From Erigeron canadensis (Eukaryota > Streptophyta > Magnoliopsida > Asterales > Asteraceae), in NCBI RefSeq assembly GCF_010389155.1, contig NC_057761.1:2854501-2918500 (forward strand): a stretch of 64,000 nt of DNA, given 5' to 3'. Below the pieces are notes generated by a model. The model saw nothing but the letters and a program-made list of their open reading frames with translations, did not search any database and was not told the origin of the DNA. Positions within the stretch are counted from its first letter, which is position 1, and each line of letters opens with the position of its first letter. A program made the translations under genes and the position numbers. Shown here one piece after another: positions 23,948-36,445 of this stretch.

Positions 23948-25413
23948 TGATGTGCGAAATCTAGCTTTAAATTTATAAACACGATTTACCGAAACATTGA
24001 CTACTACACACTCACAGGCAGTGTACCTGATCGCATGCAGTATAGTTAAAACTGGTAAGCCGAGATCGTTCGCAAGGACTTAAATAAGCAATTGTAAACA
24101 TTAAATGATTCAAGTAAAATATGGGGGGTTTTGTGGCCGAGTTGCCACGTTGCAAGTAGTTAGTTTGAAAAGTTAGTAATCCCAAAGGATTAATCGAAAG
24201 AGAAGTTTGTTGTTGAAAACAATTGATTTCGCTTGACAGAATGTTAGGATTGCACTTTTGATGAAGTTCAAATTCATTTTAGTGATTAAATGACCGAGAC
24301 TCAAATTAATCGCCAACCCCGTACCCGTCAAGTTAACAACTTATTCGACTCTCTTGTATAAACTAGTTTCATTATTAAGACTGGTACCCCGAGACGCCTT
24401 TTTATAACTTCTCTAGTTTAACAATGGTTTTGGTCATTTCAGATAACAATTTTGCCTATCGATTGTACCCAACCGTCAACCCGTTAATTCTTATCAAATA
24501 TCGATTACCCTCTACCGTACCCGTCATAGAACCAATTGCTTCTAACTAAGCAATCAAAATAACTTATACCCAAATCCTAGTCGTCACTAAGCAATGAATA
24601 CAAATTATCCGCAATCAATAGTTGAATGACAAAGAATTAATAGATTAAGATCACGACAAAACGTTAAATCAAATCACTTGTATTAATAAATATTGTGCAA
24701 TCCCTACATAATGTCTCACTCCATCAAGATGGATGAAAAGGCGATTAGCCACTCATATTACATATGAAATAACAAATCAAAACGAAAGAATTCATTGTTA
24801 CCGATTACAAAGGATTGAAAAACGAATAACGAAATGATTCCGAACGAGTCTTTGATCTTTCAAATTGATGAAAAATAAGATAAACCCTAGAAAAAGCTCT
24901 TAAAATCGTCTGGAAAGTGAAAGATAGGTTTTTGGAATGTTTTTGCAGCTATTTATATGATGCAGAAAAGTGGACAGATTCGGCGCCCAGGTGCGTCGCA
25001 CATAGCAAAGTGCGTCGCACCTCGGCCTTTGACTTTATTGACTTTGACTTCGTTGACTGATCTCTTATCGCCTATAGAGAATGTGCGTCGCACACTGACT
25101 GGACTGTGAAGCACTTATTTCCACGACAAGCAAAACGGCGACGCACCTTATGGAGTGCGTCGCACTCTGGCGTTGACCTTCTTTGACCAGCTTGACTTCT
25201 TTAATTCTTCATTCACGAGCCACATGAAACATCCGTAAACACCCATTTTGCTCCAGAAACTTCGTTTTCTGCAAAATATCGCTTAGGTACCTGTTTTTCA
25301 CCTGAAACACTAACAAATACCATAAACGCACCAAATGTTTACGAAAATGACTCGTAAACCTCACTAATCGATACTTTAAGCTATAGGAAATGGGCATAAA
25401 ATACGACATATCA
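23948..25413 (-). repeat. Athila-like 3' LTR (full length, 1466 bp)
   Basis: Runs TGAT to ATCA. On the minus strand U3 starts at 25413, next to the polypurine tract. A cluster of the motif TGCGTCGCA lies at 24991-25165, about 30 bp upstream of a TATA-like CATATAAAT (24951-24960). The remaining 880 bp match the truncated 5' LTR with 11 substitutions and one indel counted by eye. Confidence 0.88.
24951..25165 (-). promoter_or_regulatory. Putative Athila U3 promoter: TGCGTCGCA array and TATA box
   Basis: Five copies of the near-palindrome GTGCGTCGCAC (some partial, one inverted) at 24990, 25010, 25083, 25138 and 25155 lie just upstream, on the minus strand, of a TATA-like box at 24951-24960. 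The position is that of proximal promoter elements. The promoter role is inferred from layout only. Confidence 0.5.
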
Positions 25414-25452
25414 AATCCCCCCACACTTAAGCTTTGCTTGTCCTCAAGCAAA
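25414..25452 (-). other. Athila polypurine tract with GAGGACAA block
   Basis: Minus strand reads CTTGAGGACAAGC, then AAGCTTAAGTGTGGGGGG, then ATT before the LTR start. It primes plus-strand synthesis in this family. Similar blocks recur at 27177 and 41282. Confidence 0.75.
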
Positions 25453-27619
25453 TCCAGACTGAAAACAAATCAAACCTTGGTATTTTATGGAACCACATTT
25501 CAGTTATCAAAAAGAAGGTCAACCATAATCAAAAATATAAATAAATGGTTAGGCAGTTTTAATCTTAAATGCAAACCGGAATGTTTGACAATATTTGACT
25601 GATATGCAAGCCTCAATAACACGACTAAGCACAAATGAAACGAACAAGTGATATCTCGCTCATCCTACTCCAACTAACTTTTTCTTGGGGTTGAATATTC
25701 GAATAATCACTCAATAGCCAAGTCGTGATGCATAATCTTTTAACCATAGGCTTGTACAAGGATCATTCCTAAGTCGCCAAGGCGCATGGGCCCTATAACG
25801 TCTATCAGCAGAGGACTTTACGGGTTGTAACATTTTTAGGCTAAACAGGGCATTTAAACAAGGTATGGGTATTTGGGTAACAAGTGGTGTTAACAAAGAT
25901 CTAACACAACATTTAACAAAGTTGCACATATAGTCTAGTCCAAAACAAACCCATGTCATTAGTTGCCAACGGTCCACATCCCAAAAAGTTCCCCATCAAA
26001 CAACTTATCAACCAAATCTAACCAATGTTGACTTCAATCAAACTTGCCAACTTCAAACAATCTAACATATACGTATTAAACTTCAGCACAGTTTGTTGGT
26101 TATAATAACGACCAACTTACATGAAATGATTTGACAAAAAGGAGAAATACCAACTGACAGCCCAAGCTCATTTTTTTTCTTTTTCTGATTTTCAATTCTT
26201 TTATTCTTTTTATTCATTTTTTTTTGTGAGCTACTTTTACTCTGACTAATTGGTATTCTCTTACATAATCTAAGAAACAGTGACAAATCATCTCAAAAGA
26301 TGCTAAGATGAACAATTTAGACTTTATCCAAGAACCATGACGAAATCAAACTACCCCCATAAGATGAGAATATCCCGTCCCGACATAATAAGGCAAAACC
26401 CAAACCATCCAAACTAGCAAAGGCAACCAATGACCCACCAGGATTTCGACTATCGGTATGGTGAGGAATGGTTTATATTTAGGTGGATTTGATTAACAAA
26501 GAACAGGCTAGTGACAACATGTTTTCTATTGTTTCTTGCACTAAAAAGGAGTGCAACATACGGGTTTCCAACGGGTGGTTCACTAACCGTTGCAGTTAGC
26601 TACTAAGCACATTACAAAACATGTACATAACAGATTTTTACTAAACAAAGGGTGAATAAACAAAGAATAAAGGTTTTATCCTAAATTAGCCTCTTCATCA
26701 TATAGCAAAACAACGGAACGATCAACAAGGATAAGTTCTAGAATCAACGCAATCACCGGCACACTCATAGCAAATGCAATATCCCAGAAATGGAAAACCA
26801 ACCTCAAACTTGCACATCATAGTTCAGAGCTCTAAAAGAGACCCTTACTTCCGGATAAATCCAAAAGCCTATGAGAGGGACAAATTTACAAGGCTAATAG
26901 TTCCAAAACTGTAACACCTATCATATCTAGCAATGAATCAATCAATATCACAATTTTGGTGTTTTGGTGCTATAAGCATGCTAGCAATGTTATTAATCCA
27001 GAAGGGATGCCACGTTAATCAGTCAAAACACATTCCACATATTAAAAGTATTACCAAGGTGTAGTTACATTGCTCATTTATATCTATAATTAGGTGACAA
27101 AAGCAATTAACTATGAGGACAAACATGCAAAAATCTTCAAAAATTCAAAAATTTCCCGACTTTTTCCTATTTACCTCCCCCCCCCCCCACTTGAGTTGGA
27201 CAATGTCCTCAATGTCCAAGAAACTAAGCCAAATAAGGGAAATAGGATAAAGTAAACTAAAAAAAACAAAATAAGAACAAGAAAACTTGCCAGGTACATG
27301 TGGTGTTCCATGCGCGAATGATGCCAACAAGAATAATGAGCGCTGAACTTACTGCCAGCATATGTATATGACACCCTTGCTATCACACATGAACACAAAC
27401 AAAGCCAACATAATAATAATAATTGTTAAGCATGCAACATTCAAACCTAATTATTCTACGGAAATGGAAAGAAAATACGATGTCTCATCACCCCGTAGGA
27501 TGGATACATAACAACCAAATCAAAATTAAAAGTACGGAAAATGAAATTGTTCAAACAAATCATACAAGCCATCAAAAACAGCAACTGACGGCATCTCATT
27601 CTTCAACCTGCACAGAAAC
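25453..27619. other. Athila 3' untranslated region
   Basis: Non-coding DNA between the end of the env-like ORF and the polypurine tract. It contains a second G-tract block at 27177-27223 (minus strand: ATTGAGGACATTGTCC, then CTCAAGTG and a run of G). I see no conserved protein. Confidence 0.6.
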
Positions 27620-28431
27620 TCACTGAGGTGGAGGGTGAGGTGGGTAGTGTTGGTAGCCAGGAAGGTTACCATAGTCAAAGAAAGAACCAACTACCCATTC
27701 TGCATAAGTCTGCTCAGAAGCTCCTGACTGGGTCACGTCCATGCCAGCATAAGTACCTGTATAAGAACCAAATCGGACCGGCATATCCGGTCCTAGTGCC
27801 CCTGGATCGTGACGGGGAGGCTCCTCGACCACATGCTCGGGAGGAAAGTAAAAACCTCCACCGACTCTCTGATGCGGGATGAACATGGCAGGTGGATGGT
27901 AGTCGGGAAGATCAACGGGTGGGCTAAAGTCCTGCCCTCTCAACTGTGCCTCCCACATGGGCTGGTAACGGCGCGAGTCATATACCACTCTACAAAGCCC
28001 AGAACCCATCATCGTCATATCTCCCCCAACCTGCTCTCTGAAACTGTCCATGCGGGTGTGAAATGATTGCTGAGATTCAAACATCCGATCCACAACAGAC
28101 TAAAGAGAGGTGAAGTCAAAACCTGCAGAAGAAGAAGAAGAAGCTCCTGCAGTAGAAGTAGCACGACGCTTAGGGCGTCTAACCAGTTCTTCCTCCGCTG
28201 CATCCTCCATTTCTTCATCATCCTCATCATCCCCTTCTTCACCCTCAGGGGCATCATCACCAAAATCAATCAAAGAGTACAAATCTCTGTGGGACTGTTT
28301 CTTCAACCAACCAAAACGCTTCAAGTCAGCGTACTCAAACTCCTTCATTAGCTTCCAGTTCAAGTTGTAGACCGCATTTGCCCTGTCGTTCTCACATCCG
28401 AGAAACTTAACCAATCTTGTAATGTAGTGAC

Positions 28432-28743
28432 TGTTAGAAATCCAAAAATAGTGATACATTGTAATTTAAGTTATGGACTTACTTGTTGTTAAGTCATGTG
28501 TTGATGTTTTCTAAGGTTGAGAGGCTAATTGTGATAATTAGCATAGTTGATTTGTTTAGACTATAAATAGCCTTCAATTCCTTAGAAATCATAACATTGG
28601 CATAACTCTTAATACTGATCATATCAATAACACACTTTTGATCCCAATTCTTTCTCAACACACACACAAACACCAAGAACACACACACACTAACCAAACA
28701 CCATTGTTGATGTGAATTCGAGTGATAAAATCGTGTTGTTACA
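28432..28743 (+). repeat. Copia-B 5' LTR
   Basis: 312 bp. Compared with 39240-39549 I count nine substitutions and one 2-bp indel in a CA repeat. Confidence 0.93.
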
Positions 28744-29866
28744 TTTAGTATCAGAGCAAAACATCTTTTTGATCTCGATCCATAACTGAATTCAATCACA
28801 TTTCATGAAAAATCACCTTTAATTCTATTTTTTTTTCTGTTTCTGTTCGTTTTTTTTTCTCTATGAAAATCCAAAAATTAACCTCTCAAATCACATAAAA
28901 TCAAAAATGTTTGTTCACCGTTCGATTCCTCATAGTTAATAACATAATCCTCTCAAGTTTCGTATTCTAATTCGATCTGGATCCAAAGTTCAGATTTTGA
29001 GTTTTTGGCGCTAAAATTTGGGATTTGATTCTGTTGTGTTATAAGCTAAATAGTGTTAATCGGATCATTGCTAAGGTGAAAACAAACTGTTTGCAAGTGG
29101 TTTCATGTTCCAATTCTCAGAAAATCAAAAGATATTGAAGTTTTAAAAATCGTCAATGGAGGTGTTCATACTCAGAGGTTGAAGACGACTGTGAGATGCT
29201 AAACGATCTCATTTAGATCGTTTTAGTTTTTCTTTCCTTGGAACATATATTTCAGTGTTGTGGCTTGTAAAACGATTCAAATTTTGATCATTTTGACAAG
29301 TGTGGTTTTAGTGTGAAGAATTGATTGTGGCTAACTGATCCTTTGGATTGGTTTTGGTCAATCCAATTTCTTGAAAATACATAAGTTGTTGAGAAATTCT
29401 GATTGTTTTCTTTAAAACCAGAATGATCTCTTTTAGATCGTTTCAAGTTTTACTTGAACATTCTCTGGTTTGAGTAATTCGTGAAGAGTTGTGTTTGGGA
29501 ATCATACTACTCTTGGGTAACTGATCTTCGTGATTGGTTTTGCTCAATTCATTTCATTCCATTTCATACCAAAACTCTGCCCAAATCATTTCAAAATACT
29601 GAGAATTTTTCTTCTTCTGAAAATTGTTTCATGTTTAAATCGTTTCATTCTTAATTCAATTTAGATCGTTTTAAATTAGATCGTTTCATTCCTGCACATT
29701 GAGATCATTTCATTCCTGGACATTTAGATTGTTTCATTTACTCTTCTTCTACATCATTTCATTTTAATTCCAATTCAGATCGTTTCATATCATTCCAAAT
29801 TAGATCGTTTCATAGTTTCATACTTTCTTCAAAATCAATTCAATTCTCAATTCAAATCAATTTCAA
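28744..29866 (+). other. Copia-B leader with primer-binding site and GATCGTTTCAT array
   Basis: Begins with TTTAGTATCAGAGCAAAAC, a version of the initiator-Met tRNA primer site with mismatches at its first bases. About ten copies or variants of TTAGATCGTTTCAT occur between 29210 and 29816, densest from 29640 on, just before the gag ATG at 29867. Confidence 0.75.
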
Positions 29867-32800
29867 ATGACTACTCGTGAAGCATTGTCTCTGGGTACTG
29901 ATACAAGACCACCAGTTCTTTATCGTGGTAACTATGGACTTTGGAAGAAAAGGTTCATGGATTATGTGATCAATGAACTGAGAAAGAACAAAGTCAAGAA
30001 AGATGAGATTGAGCTGAACATCAAGTTTATCAAAGCACTTGGTCCCGAATGGGAAGAATATGGAGCTCAAATCAAGCAACATCAAGATCTGACCAAATTC
30101 ACCATTCATACTCTTTATGAATCTTTCAAGTTGAATGAGTGCAAAGTTCTAAGCAAAAATTCATTCAACAAAGTGCCAGAAGTTGTATCTACTGATCCTT
30201 TGGCATTGGTTGTTGAACGAAAGGTTTCTGACGCTCTTAAAAGACAAATGACTATTGTTTCTTCGTCTGATGAGGAGGGAGAAGATTACTTGGTTCCAAG
30301 AGATGGTGTTCCTGATGAATTCTACCAAGCTCTTGCCGCTGTGACTAAGCATTTCAAGAAAAAGTATTTCAAAGCGAGGCCAACTAACAACAATCTTCGA
30401 ACTTCATCAACAAGTGCATTTCCAAAGAAGGAACAATATTATCACAAGAGTTTTGAACAAGGTGAAACAACTGTTTCCAAGAAAAGAGACATGAAAGCAG
30501 AAACTGAGAAACAAATCATGGAGAAAGAAAAGACTTCTGACAAAAAGTGTTACAACTATGGAATTCCTGGTCATTTTGCTGTGGATTGCAAGCTGCCTCG
30601 CAAGAAGACTTATGAATATTACAAGCAGAAGATGCTTCTGGCAAAGCAAGTTGAAGCTGGTCAAGCCTTGATTGCTGAAGATGACAAGTGGCTTTTGCAT
30701 ACTGATGATGAAGATGAAGATCTGTCTGCCAATGTATGTTTCATGGCAACGTTGAGCAAAGACAAAGGAATGGAGGCTGACAACAGTGACGAGGAATATC
30801 CCGATGATGAGGTAAATCTCGACTCTACTTTTTCATCAAATAACGATAAAGAGTCTTGTAGAATTGCCTTATCAAACTTAACGAATCATCACACTTCTTT
30901 AGCCAACAAAAACAAGAAATTGAAAAACAGCATTGTATTTTCAAAAAGGGAATACACAAAACTTCTTGAAGAAAATTCTAAACTACTTTTTGAGTATGAT
31001 GCTATGAAACAAGAGTTTCAAAACTATAAAGAACAAATGTTGGTTAAAGAATGTGAAATGAATGCGTCTCCTGACTCTAAGTTATTGGAAAAGTGTCATA
31101 ATTTAGAAAAGACCATTCTTGATCTTGAAAAAGCCAATCAAGATCTTGAAGTTCAAAAGACCAATGAATGGCTTCGTGCAAATGCGAGACAAATGGATGT
31201 TGATATTCTGAATAAGAAGCTTCAAGAAGCTACACCAAAAACAATTGAACTTGAAAGAAAAGTTTCTGATTTAAATCATAACTGTTTTTTAAAAGGCATT
31301 GAGATTGAAAATCTTGGAAGACAAATTGAGGAACATAAAAAGAATATACTTTTCTATCAAGAAAAGTTGTACAAAGTTGAACAAAACCTTCTTTTGGATT
31401 TCACTGCCTATTTCAATAAGTCAAAGATTGATAAATCAGAACTTCTTCTTGGGTTGGGATTTGAGAATATCACTCCATTGCAAGAAGCCAAAGACAAGAT
31501 CGAACCCTTGTATGATGAAAAGTTTTTGAGACTTGGTATGGTTCAACAATTCATTCGTCCATTGGATGACAAATTTGAGACTGATGAAGTTGAGAAAATT
31601 CAAAACAATAAATTTTTAGTTAATTATGATGCTATCAACACTTCTTACGAAACGAAAAAGTCATCAATTTTTGAATTAGAAGAGATTGCGTCTAATTTTC
31701 AAAACCAAGAATCTGTCGTTTCACCACCTAAACCAACTAAATTGTCAGTTGTTGTTGATATCAAGACAGTCTGTGTGAATATTTCTACCAAAACTGATTT
31801 CAGTCTTTTAGTAGACCATTCCACTCAGACTACTTGTGTTTCATCTACTGTTTCCTCCACCCAAACTTTGACTGATTCTTTTGAGTGTTCATGTCAAAAT
31901 GCTGCTACTGTAATAGCTGATGATTATGTGCAATCTGATTTATCCTATGACGAACTTGCGCATAGTTTAGTATTAATATGGTACTACTTTAGGTTTTTCA
32001 CTTATGAGTTTCCTGAAGAGTTAGTTGTTCACCCTAAGCTTTGTGCTAGTATAGGTGTTGATACTTCTACTCAATTTTCTTGTGAAAACAAAGATGTGTC
32101 AGTTCAAGTTGATTTCATTACTGAAATTACCAATAGTGTGAAGTTAGAAAACAAGACTCCTGATTTTTCAAAAATCTCTCCAGTTTCACCATTCACCAAA
32201 AATGATTTTGATAAATTCATGGAGGGAGAATATGTTTTTGATTCTGAAACTGAGAAAAAGATTGAATCTACCAAAATCAAAGTTGAATCAAAAGAGGAAT
32301 CTCCAAAATCGTTTTTCAAAGCTCCAACTTCATATTATTCAAAGAAACGGGTTACTTCCAAACTCATCAAGACTGAACCAAAGACTGTCACCAAACCAAG
32401 AATAAATAAGTTAAAAACAAAGTGTCCTAACCTGGAAAAGCATGTTAAAACCAAACAAGATGAGACCAATCCCAAAATCAAATACAACAAAGTGAAACTT
32501 CTGGAATTCAATTCAAATGTTTCTTCGTCTAGCTCTCATTCTAGTTCAATTTCTAAAGTGTCTAAGTCTAGCTCTGTTTTGCTAACTAGGGATACTTCAA
32601 ATGGTGCGACTAGGTATAGGGATAGATATGGCTGGTTTTCTCATGATAAACCTACGAAACAAGAAGTTTCTGCACCTTCAAAAGAGTCTAAAAAGATAAA
32701 AGTGCTTCAAAACTCTCGTTCTAATCTTCTTAGTGTCAATTCGACAGGTGGAAAGAGCTTAATTAGTGAGACTAAATGGGTAGCTAAGTCATTAGTACTT

Positions 32801-32896
32801 AAGTTCACTAATGTTAATGGTGCCAAGGCTAGGCCTTGTGATGTTGTAAACAATGTTAATTCTTGTTCCTCATATGCATGGTTTGAATGCTGGTAG
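29867..32896 (+). CDS. Copia-B gag, 1009 codons
   Basis: Starts MTTREALSLGTDTRPP and GNYGLWKKRFMDYV, the usual N-terminus of large Copia gag proteins. It then jumps directly to INELRKNKVKKDEIELNIKF, which normally lies far downstream, so I infer an in-frame internal deletion. A zinc knuckle follows as CYNYGIPGHFAVDC; its second Cys is Tyr, which would weaken zinc binding. After that come an acidic region, a long predicted coiled coil (about residues 320-560) rich in Glu, Lys and Leu, and a Ser/Lys-rich C-terminus. The ORF is open to TAG at 32894. The protein would package RNA in virus-like particles in the cytoplasm. Confidence 0.85.
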   Translation: MTTREALSLGTDTRPPVLYRGNYGLWKKRFMDYVINELRKNKVKKDEIELNIKFIKALGPEWEEYGAQIKQHQDLTKFTIHTLYESFKLNECKVLSKNSFNKVPEVVSTDPLALVVERKVSDALKRQMTIVSSSDEEGEDYLVPRDGVPDEFYQALAAVTKHFKKKYFKARPTNNNLRTSSTSAFPKKEQYYHKSFEQGETTVSKKRDMKAETEKQIMEKEKTSDKKCYNYGIPGHFAVDCKLPRKKTYEYYKQKMLLAKQVEAGQALIAEDDKWLLHTDDEDEDLSANVCFMATLSKDKGMEADNSDEEYPDDEVNLDSTFSSNNDKESCRIALSNLTNHHTSLANKNKKLKNSIVFSKREYTKLLEENSKLLFEYDAMKQEFQNYKEQMLVKECEMNASPDSKLLEKCHNLEKTILDLEKANQDLEVQKTNEWLRANARQMDVDILNKKLQEATPKTIELERKVSDLNHNCFLKGIEIENLGRQIEEHKKNILFYQEKLYKVEQNLLLDFTAYFNKSKIDKSELLLGLGFENITPLQEAKDKIEPLYDEKFLRLGMVQQFIRPLDDKFETDEVEKIQNNKFLVNYDAINTSYETKKSSIFELEEIASNFQNQESVVSPPKPTKLSVVVDIKTVCVNISTKTDFSLLVDHSTQTTCVSSTVSSTQTLTDSFECSCQNAATVIADDYVQSDLSYDELAHSLVLIWYYFRFFTYEFPEELVVHPKLCASIGVDTSTQFSCENKDVSVQVDFITEITNSVKLENKTPDFSKISPVSPFTKNDFDKFMEGEYVFDSETEKKIESTKIKVESKEESPKSFFKAPTSYYSKKRVTSKLIKTEPKTVTKPRINKLKTKCPNLEKHVKTKQDETNPKIKYNKVKLLEFNSNVSSSSSHSSSISKVSKSSSVLLTRDTSNGATRYRDRYGWFSHDKPTKQEVSAPSKESKKIKVLQNSRSNLLSVNSTGGKSLISETKWVAKSLVLKFTNVNGAKARPCDVVNNVNSCSSYAWFECW

Positions 32897-33091
32897 ACAT
32901 GTTACTTTTGATACGTGTGTTAATATTCGTTTGTTTAATCCAAATGTGCTTGTTGATAATGTGCTTGTTAACAAGTATGTTGATTCAAAAGCATGTTTGT
33001 ATGCATTTCCTAAGTTATACCCCCTGCCTGTATTAACTAACCACAAAGGACCCGTCTTTAAGTGGGTACCTAAAGTTGGTTAAATTTTTGA
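32853..33091 (+). pseudogene. Copia-B gag-pol junction, shifted frame
   Basis: A short ORF in another frame overlaps the end of gag and ends KWVPKVG at 33083, a phrase (GPxxKWVPK) usually found just before the protease in Copia polyproteins. Gag and pol are both in the other frame, so two shifts or stops separate them here. This suggests decay of a once continuous gag-pol frame. Confidence 0.55.
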
Positions 33092-36000
33092 TTGCAGGAA
33101 ATAACCATCTGTGTATGGATACTCGATTCCGGGTGTTCAAAACACATGATTGGCAATAAATCATTGCTCAAGAATTTTGTTGAAAGATTCATAGGAACTG
33201 TTCGTTTCGGAAACAACAATTTCGCTCCAATTCTAGGTTATGGAGATATTGAAAGAAACAGAATTGTCATCAAGAAAGTTCATTATGTTGAAGGCCTGAG
33301 TCATAACTTGTTCAGTGTTGGACAGTTATGTGACAACAATCTTCAAGTTCTTTTTCGACAATCTCTGTGCAAAGTCCAAACTCTAGATGGAATTGATATC
33401 CTATGCGGAGATCGTGAAGACACTCTTTTCACAGTTAATCTTGATGATAACCAACCAACTGATAATATCTGTCTTGTTTCAAAAGCTACTTCGAAAAATT
33501 CTTGGTTGTGGCATAGAAGGCTTTCTCACTTGAATTATCAAACCATCAATGCTTTAGTCAACAAGCAACTTGTTGAAGGCTTGCCTGACTACAAATATGA
33601 GAGTGAGCATGTCTGTCCTTCTTGCGCAGTTGGGAAGATCAAGAGAACTTCTCATAAACCAAAGAAAATTCCACACACTTTGGCACCTCTTCATTTGCTT
33701 CACATGGATCTTTGTGGGCCTATGAAAGTACAAAGCAGAAACGGGAAGAGATATATTCTGGTTATCATTGATGATTATTCAAGATACACTTGGGTCAAGT
33801 TTCTTGCTTCAAAAGATGAAACAACTCAAATTTTGATCGATTTCATCACTTCCACACAAGTGAATCTTCAACTTCCTGTCCGATATATCCGTTCGGATAA
33901 CGGTACTGAATTCAAAAATGCCATCTTCAATGAATTTTGCAAATCAAAAGGCATTACTCACCAATTCTCTGCTGTCCGAACCCCGCAACAAAATGGTGTT
34001 GTTGAAAGGAGAAACCGTACGTTGGTGGAAGCAGCAAGAACAATGCTTGCTTATTCCAAGTTACCATCAAACATGTGGGCTGAAGCTGTTGACATTGCCT
34101 GTCATACTCAAAATCGGTCCATCATCAATCAGCGTCATGAGAAGACTCCTTATGAGGTTATTAACAAACGCAAACCCAACATCAATTACTTCCATATTTT
34201 TGGGTGTGTCTGTTATACCTTGAATGATCGGGAAAATGTTGGAAAGTTTGAAAGGAAAGGTGACGAAGGTTACTTTGTTGGTTACTCAAAGACATCGATT
34301 GCATATCGCATCTTTAATCGTCGAACAAACATGATTCAAGAAACCATGAATGTTTGGTTTGATGAGATGTCTGGCATGATATTTGAACAAGAAAGTTTGC
34401 TATCAACAATTAGTGATCCAAGTACTTCAAGTGCTTCCTCAAGAACGTCTACCTTAGCCTCAAAATTCAAGAAATATCCAACTCCAACAAGTGAAGAGCT
34501 AGATATTCTTTTCGAAGAATTCTACAACTCAAAACCGATTCAAGAAAAGGAACCTCAAGTCATCAATGAACCAATTCCGAACAATGACCCCATTCAAACA
34601 AATGAATCAGTTCCTGACAACAATCATGAATCATCTTCAAATTCTGCAGAGCAAGAAGAATCACCTTCGAGAGATATTTATTCTCAAAAGAATGTTCAAG
34701 AACAACCTTGTCAAATCACCCAAACAACAAATCCATCAAATACTCCAAATGTGTATGTGCCACTGGATTTTGATCATCCAAATTTTGAGGAAAGAGTTCT
34801 TCCAAGCTACGATTCCATTGCTCAACAGAACTCTGGATTTAATGATGATAATATTGACATTCATCAACAAGATCCTCTTCCTCATGACAACAAGTGGTCA
34901 CGTATGCGCAAAGATGAACCCAAAACCGTCTCTGAAGCTCTTTGTGATCCAGAGTGGGTTAAAGCAATGCAAGATGAATTAGCTCAGTTTGAGAGACTGA
35001 AGGTATGGAGATTGGTTCCAAATCCAAGGAAAGAAGAACCAATTCGCACCAAGTGGATTTTCAAGAACAAGAAGGATGAAAATGGAATTGTAGTAAAGAA
35101 CAAAGCTAGATTGGTTGCAAAGGGTTACTGCCAACAACCTGGTGTGGATTTCGACGAAACTTTCGCTTCTGTTGCAAGAATGGAGGCCATTCGTATATTC
35201 TTAGCTTATGTCGCATTCAGAAACTTCACAGTGTTTCAAATGGATGTGAAGACAGCATTCTTGAATGGAGAACTCAAAGAAGAAGTTTACGTGGAGCAAC
35301 CTGAAGGTTTTGTTGATCCTAAGAAGCCAAACCATGTCTACAGGTTAGACAAGGCCCTCTATGGTTTGAAGCAGGCACCCTGAGCATGGTATGATTCCTT
35401 ATCTACTTTCTTACTCAAAGGAAGCTTTACCAAAGGTACTATTGACCCTACCCTGTTTATTCGTAAGCATGGTAAACATGTTTTACTTGTCCAAATATAT
35501 GTTGATGACATTATTTTTGGGTCAACCAGTCAATCTTTTTGTCGAAATTTTTCATCTCTAATGGTCAATCATTTTGAAATGAGCATGATTGGGGAAATGA
35601 ATTACTTTTTGGGTCTACAAATTAAACAATTACCAACTGGTATTTTTATATCACAAGGTAAGTACATAAAAGATATGTTGAAAAAGTTTGAAATGACTAA
35701 TTGTACTTCAATTTCAACCCCAATGGATGCTCGTACAAACATTAATGCTGATAAAAATGGGAAACGATTTGACCAAAAGAGGTATAGAAGCATGATTGGT
35801 TCGTTGTTGTATCTTACAGCATCTCGTCCAGATATAATGTTTGCAACATGTATGTGTGCTAGGTATCAAGCCGCTCCGACTGATTTACATTACCAAGCTA
35901 TGAAACGAATTTTTCGTTATCTGAAGGGTACACCCAATCTTGGTCTCTGGTATCCAAGGGATACTGGATTCAATTTAACTGCCTATTCAGATGCAGATCA

Positions 36001-36445
36001 TGCAGGTTGTAAGCTTGATCGCAAGAGCACATCTGGTACTTTACAATTCTTAGGGGATAAGATTGTTAGTTGGTCATCCAAGAAGCAAAATTGTGTATCA
36101 CTGTCAACAGCAGAGGCTGAATATGTGGCTGCTGCTAGTTGCTGTGCTCAAGTGTTATGGATGAAAACACAACTTACTGACTATGGTCTGAAATATGATC
36201 GTGTCCCTATCTATTGTGATTCACAAAGTGCCATTGCAATTGCTGTCAACTCAGTCAATCACTCACGCTCAAAGCACATTGATGTGAGATATCATTTTCT
36301 CAAAAATCATGTTGAGAAAGGTGATATCGAACTCTACTTCGTGGGAACTGACTACCAACTCGCTGATTTGTTCACAAAACCACTGGACGAAAAGAGGTTT
36401 AATTTCTTAATCTCTAAACTTGGTATGCTAAATCTTGATCCTTAA
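33092..36445 (+). pseudogene. Copia-B pol: protease, integrase, reverse transcriptase, RNase H; one TGA
   Basis: A single frame of 1117 codons carries protease ([11 protein letters not shown]), pre-integrase ([18 protein letters not shown]), integrase with D, D, E in [19 protein letters not shown] and [12 protein letters not shown], and reverse transcriptase ([53 protein letters not shown]). After a TGA at 35381-35383 come IYVDDIIFGST, RSMIGSLLYLTASRPDIMF and RNase H (YSDADHAGCKLDRKSTSG, STAEAEYVAAA, DLFTKPLD). The TGA replaces the Arg of QAPRAWY, as expected from one CGA to TGA change. This is the only stop in pol. Confidence 0.92.

Noticed and set aside
27628..28370. Plus-strand ORFs opposite the Athila env-like tail
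   Set aside because: Antisense shadows of the real minus-strand frame; Ser- or Arg-rich translations arise from the acidic repeat.
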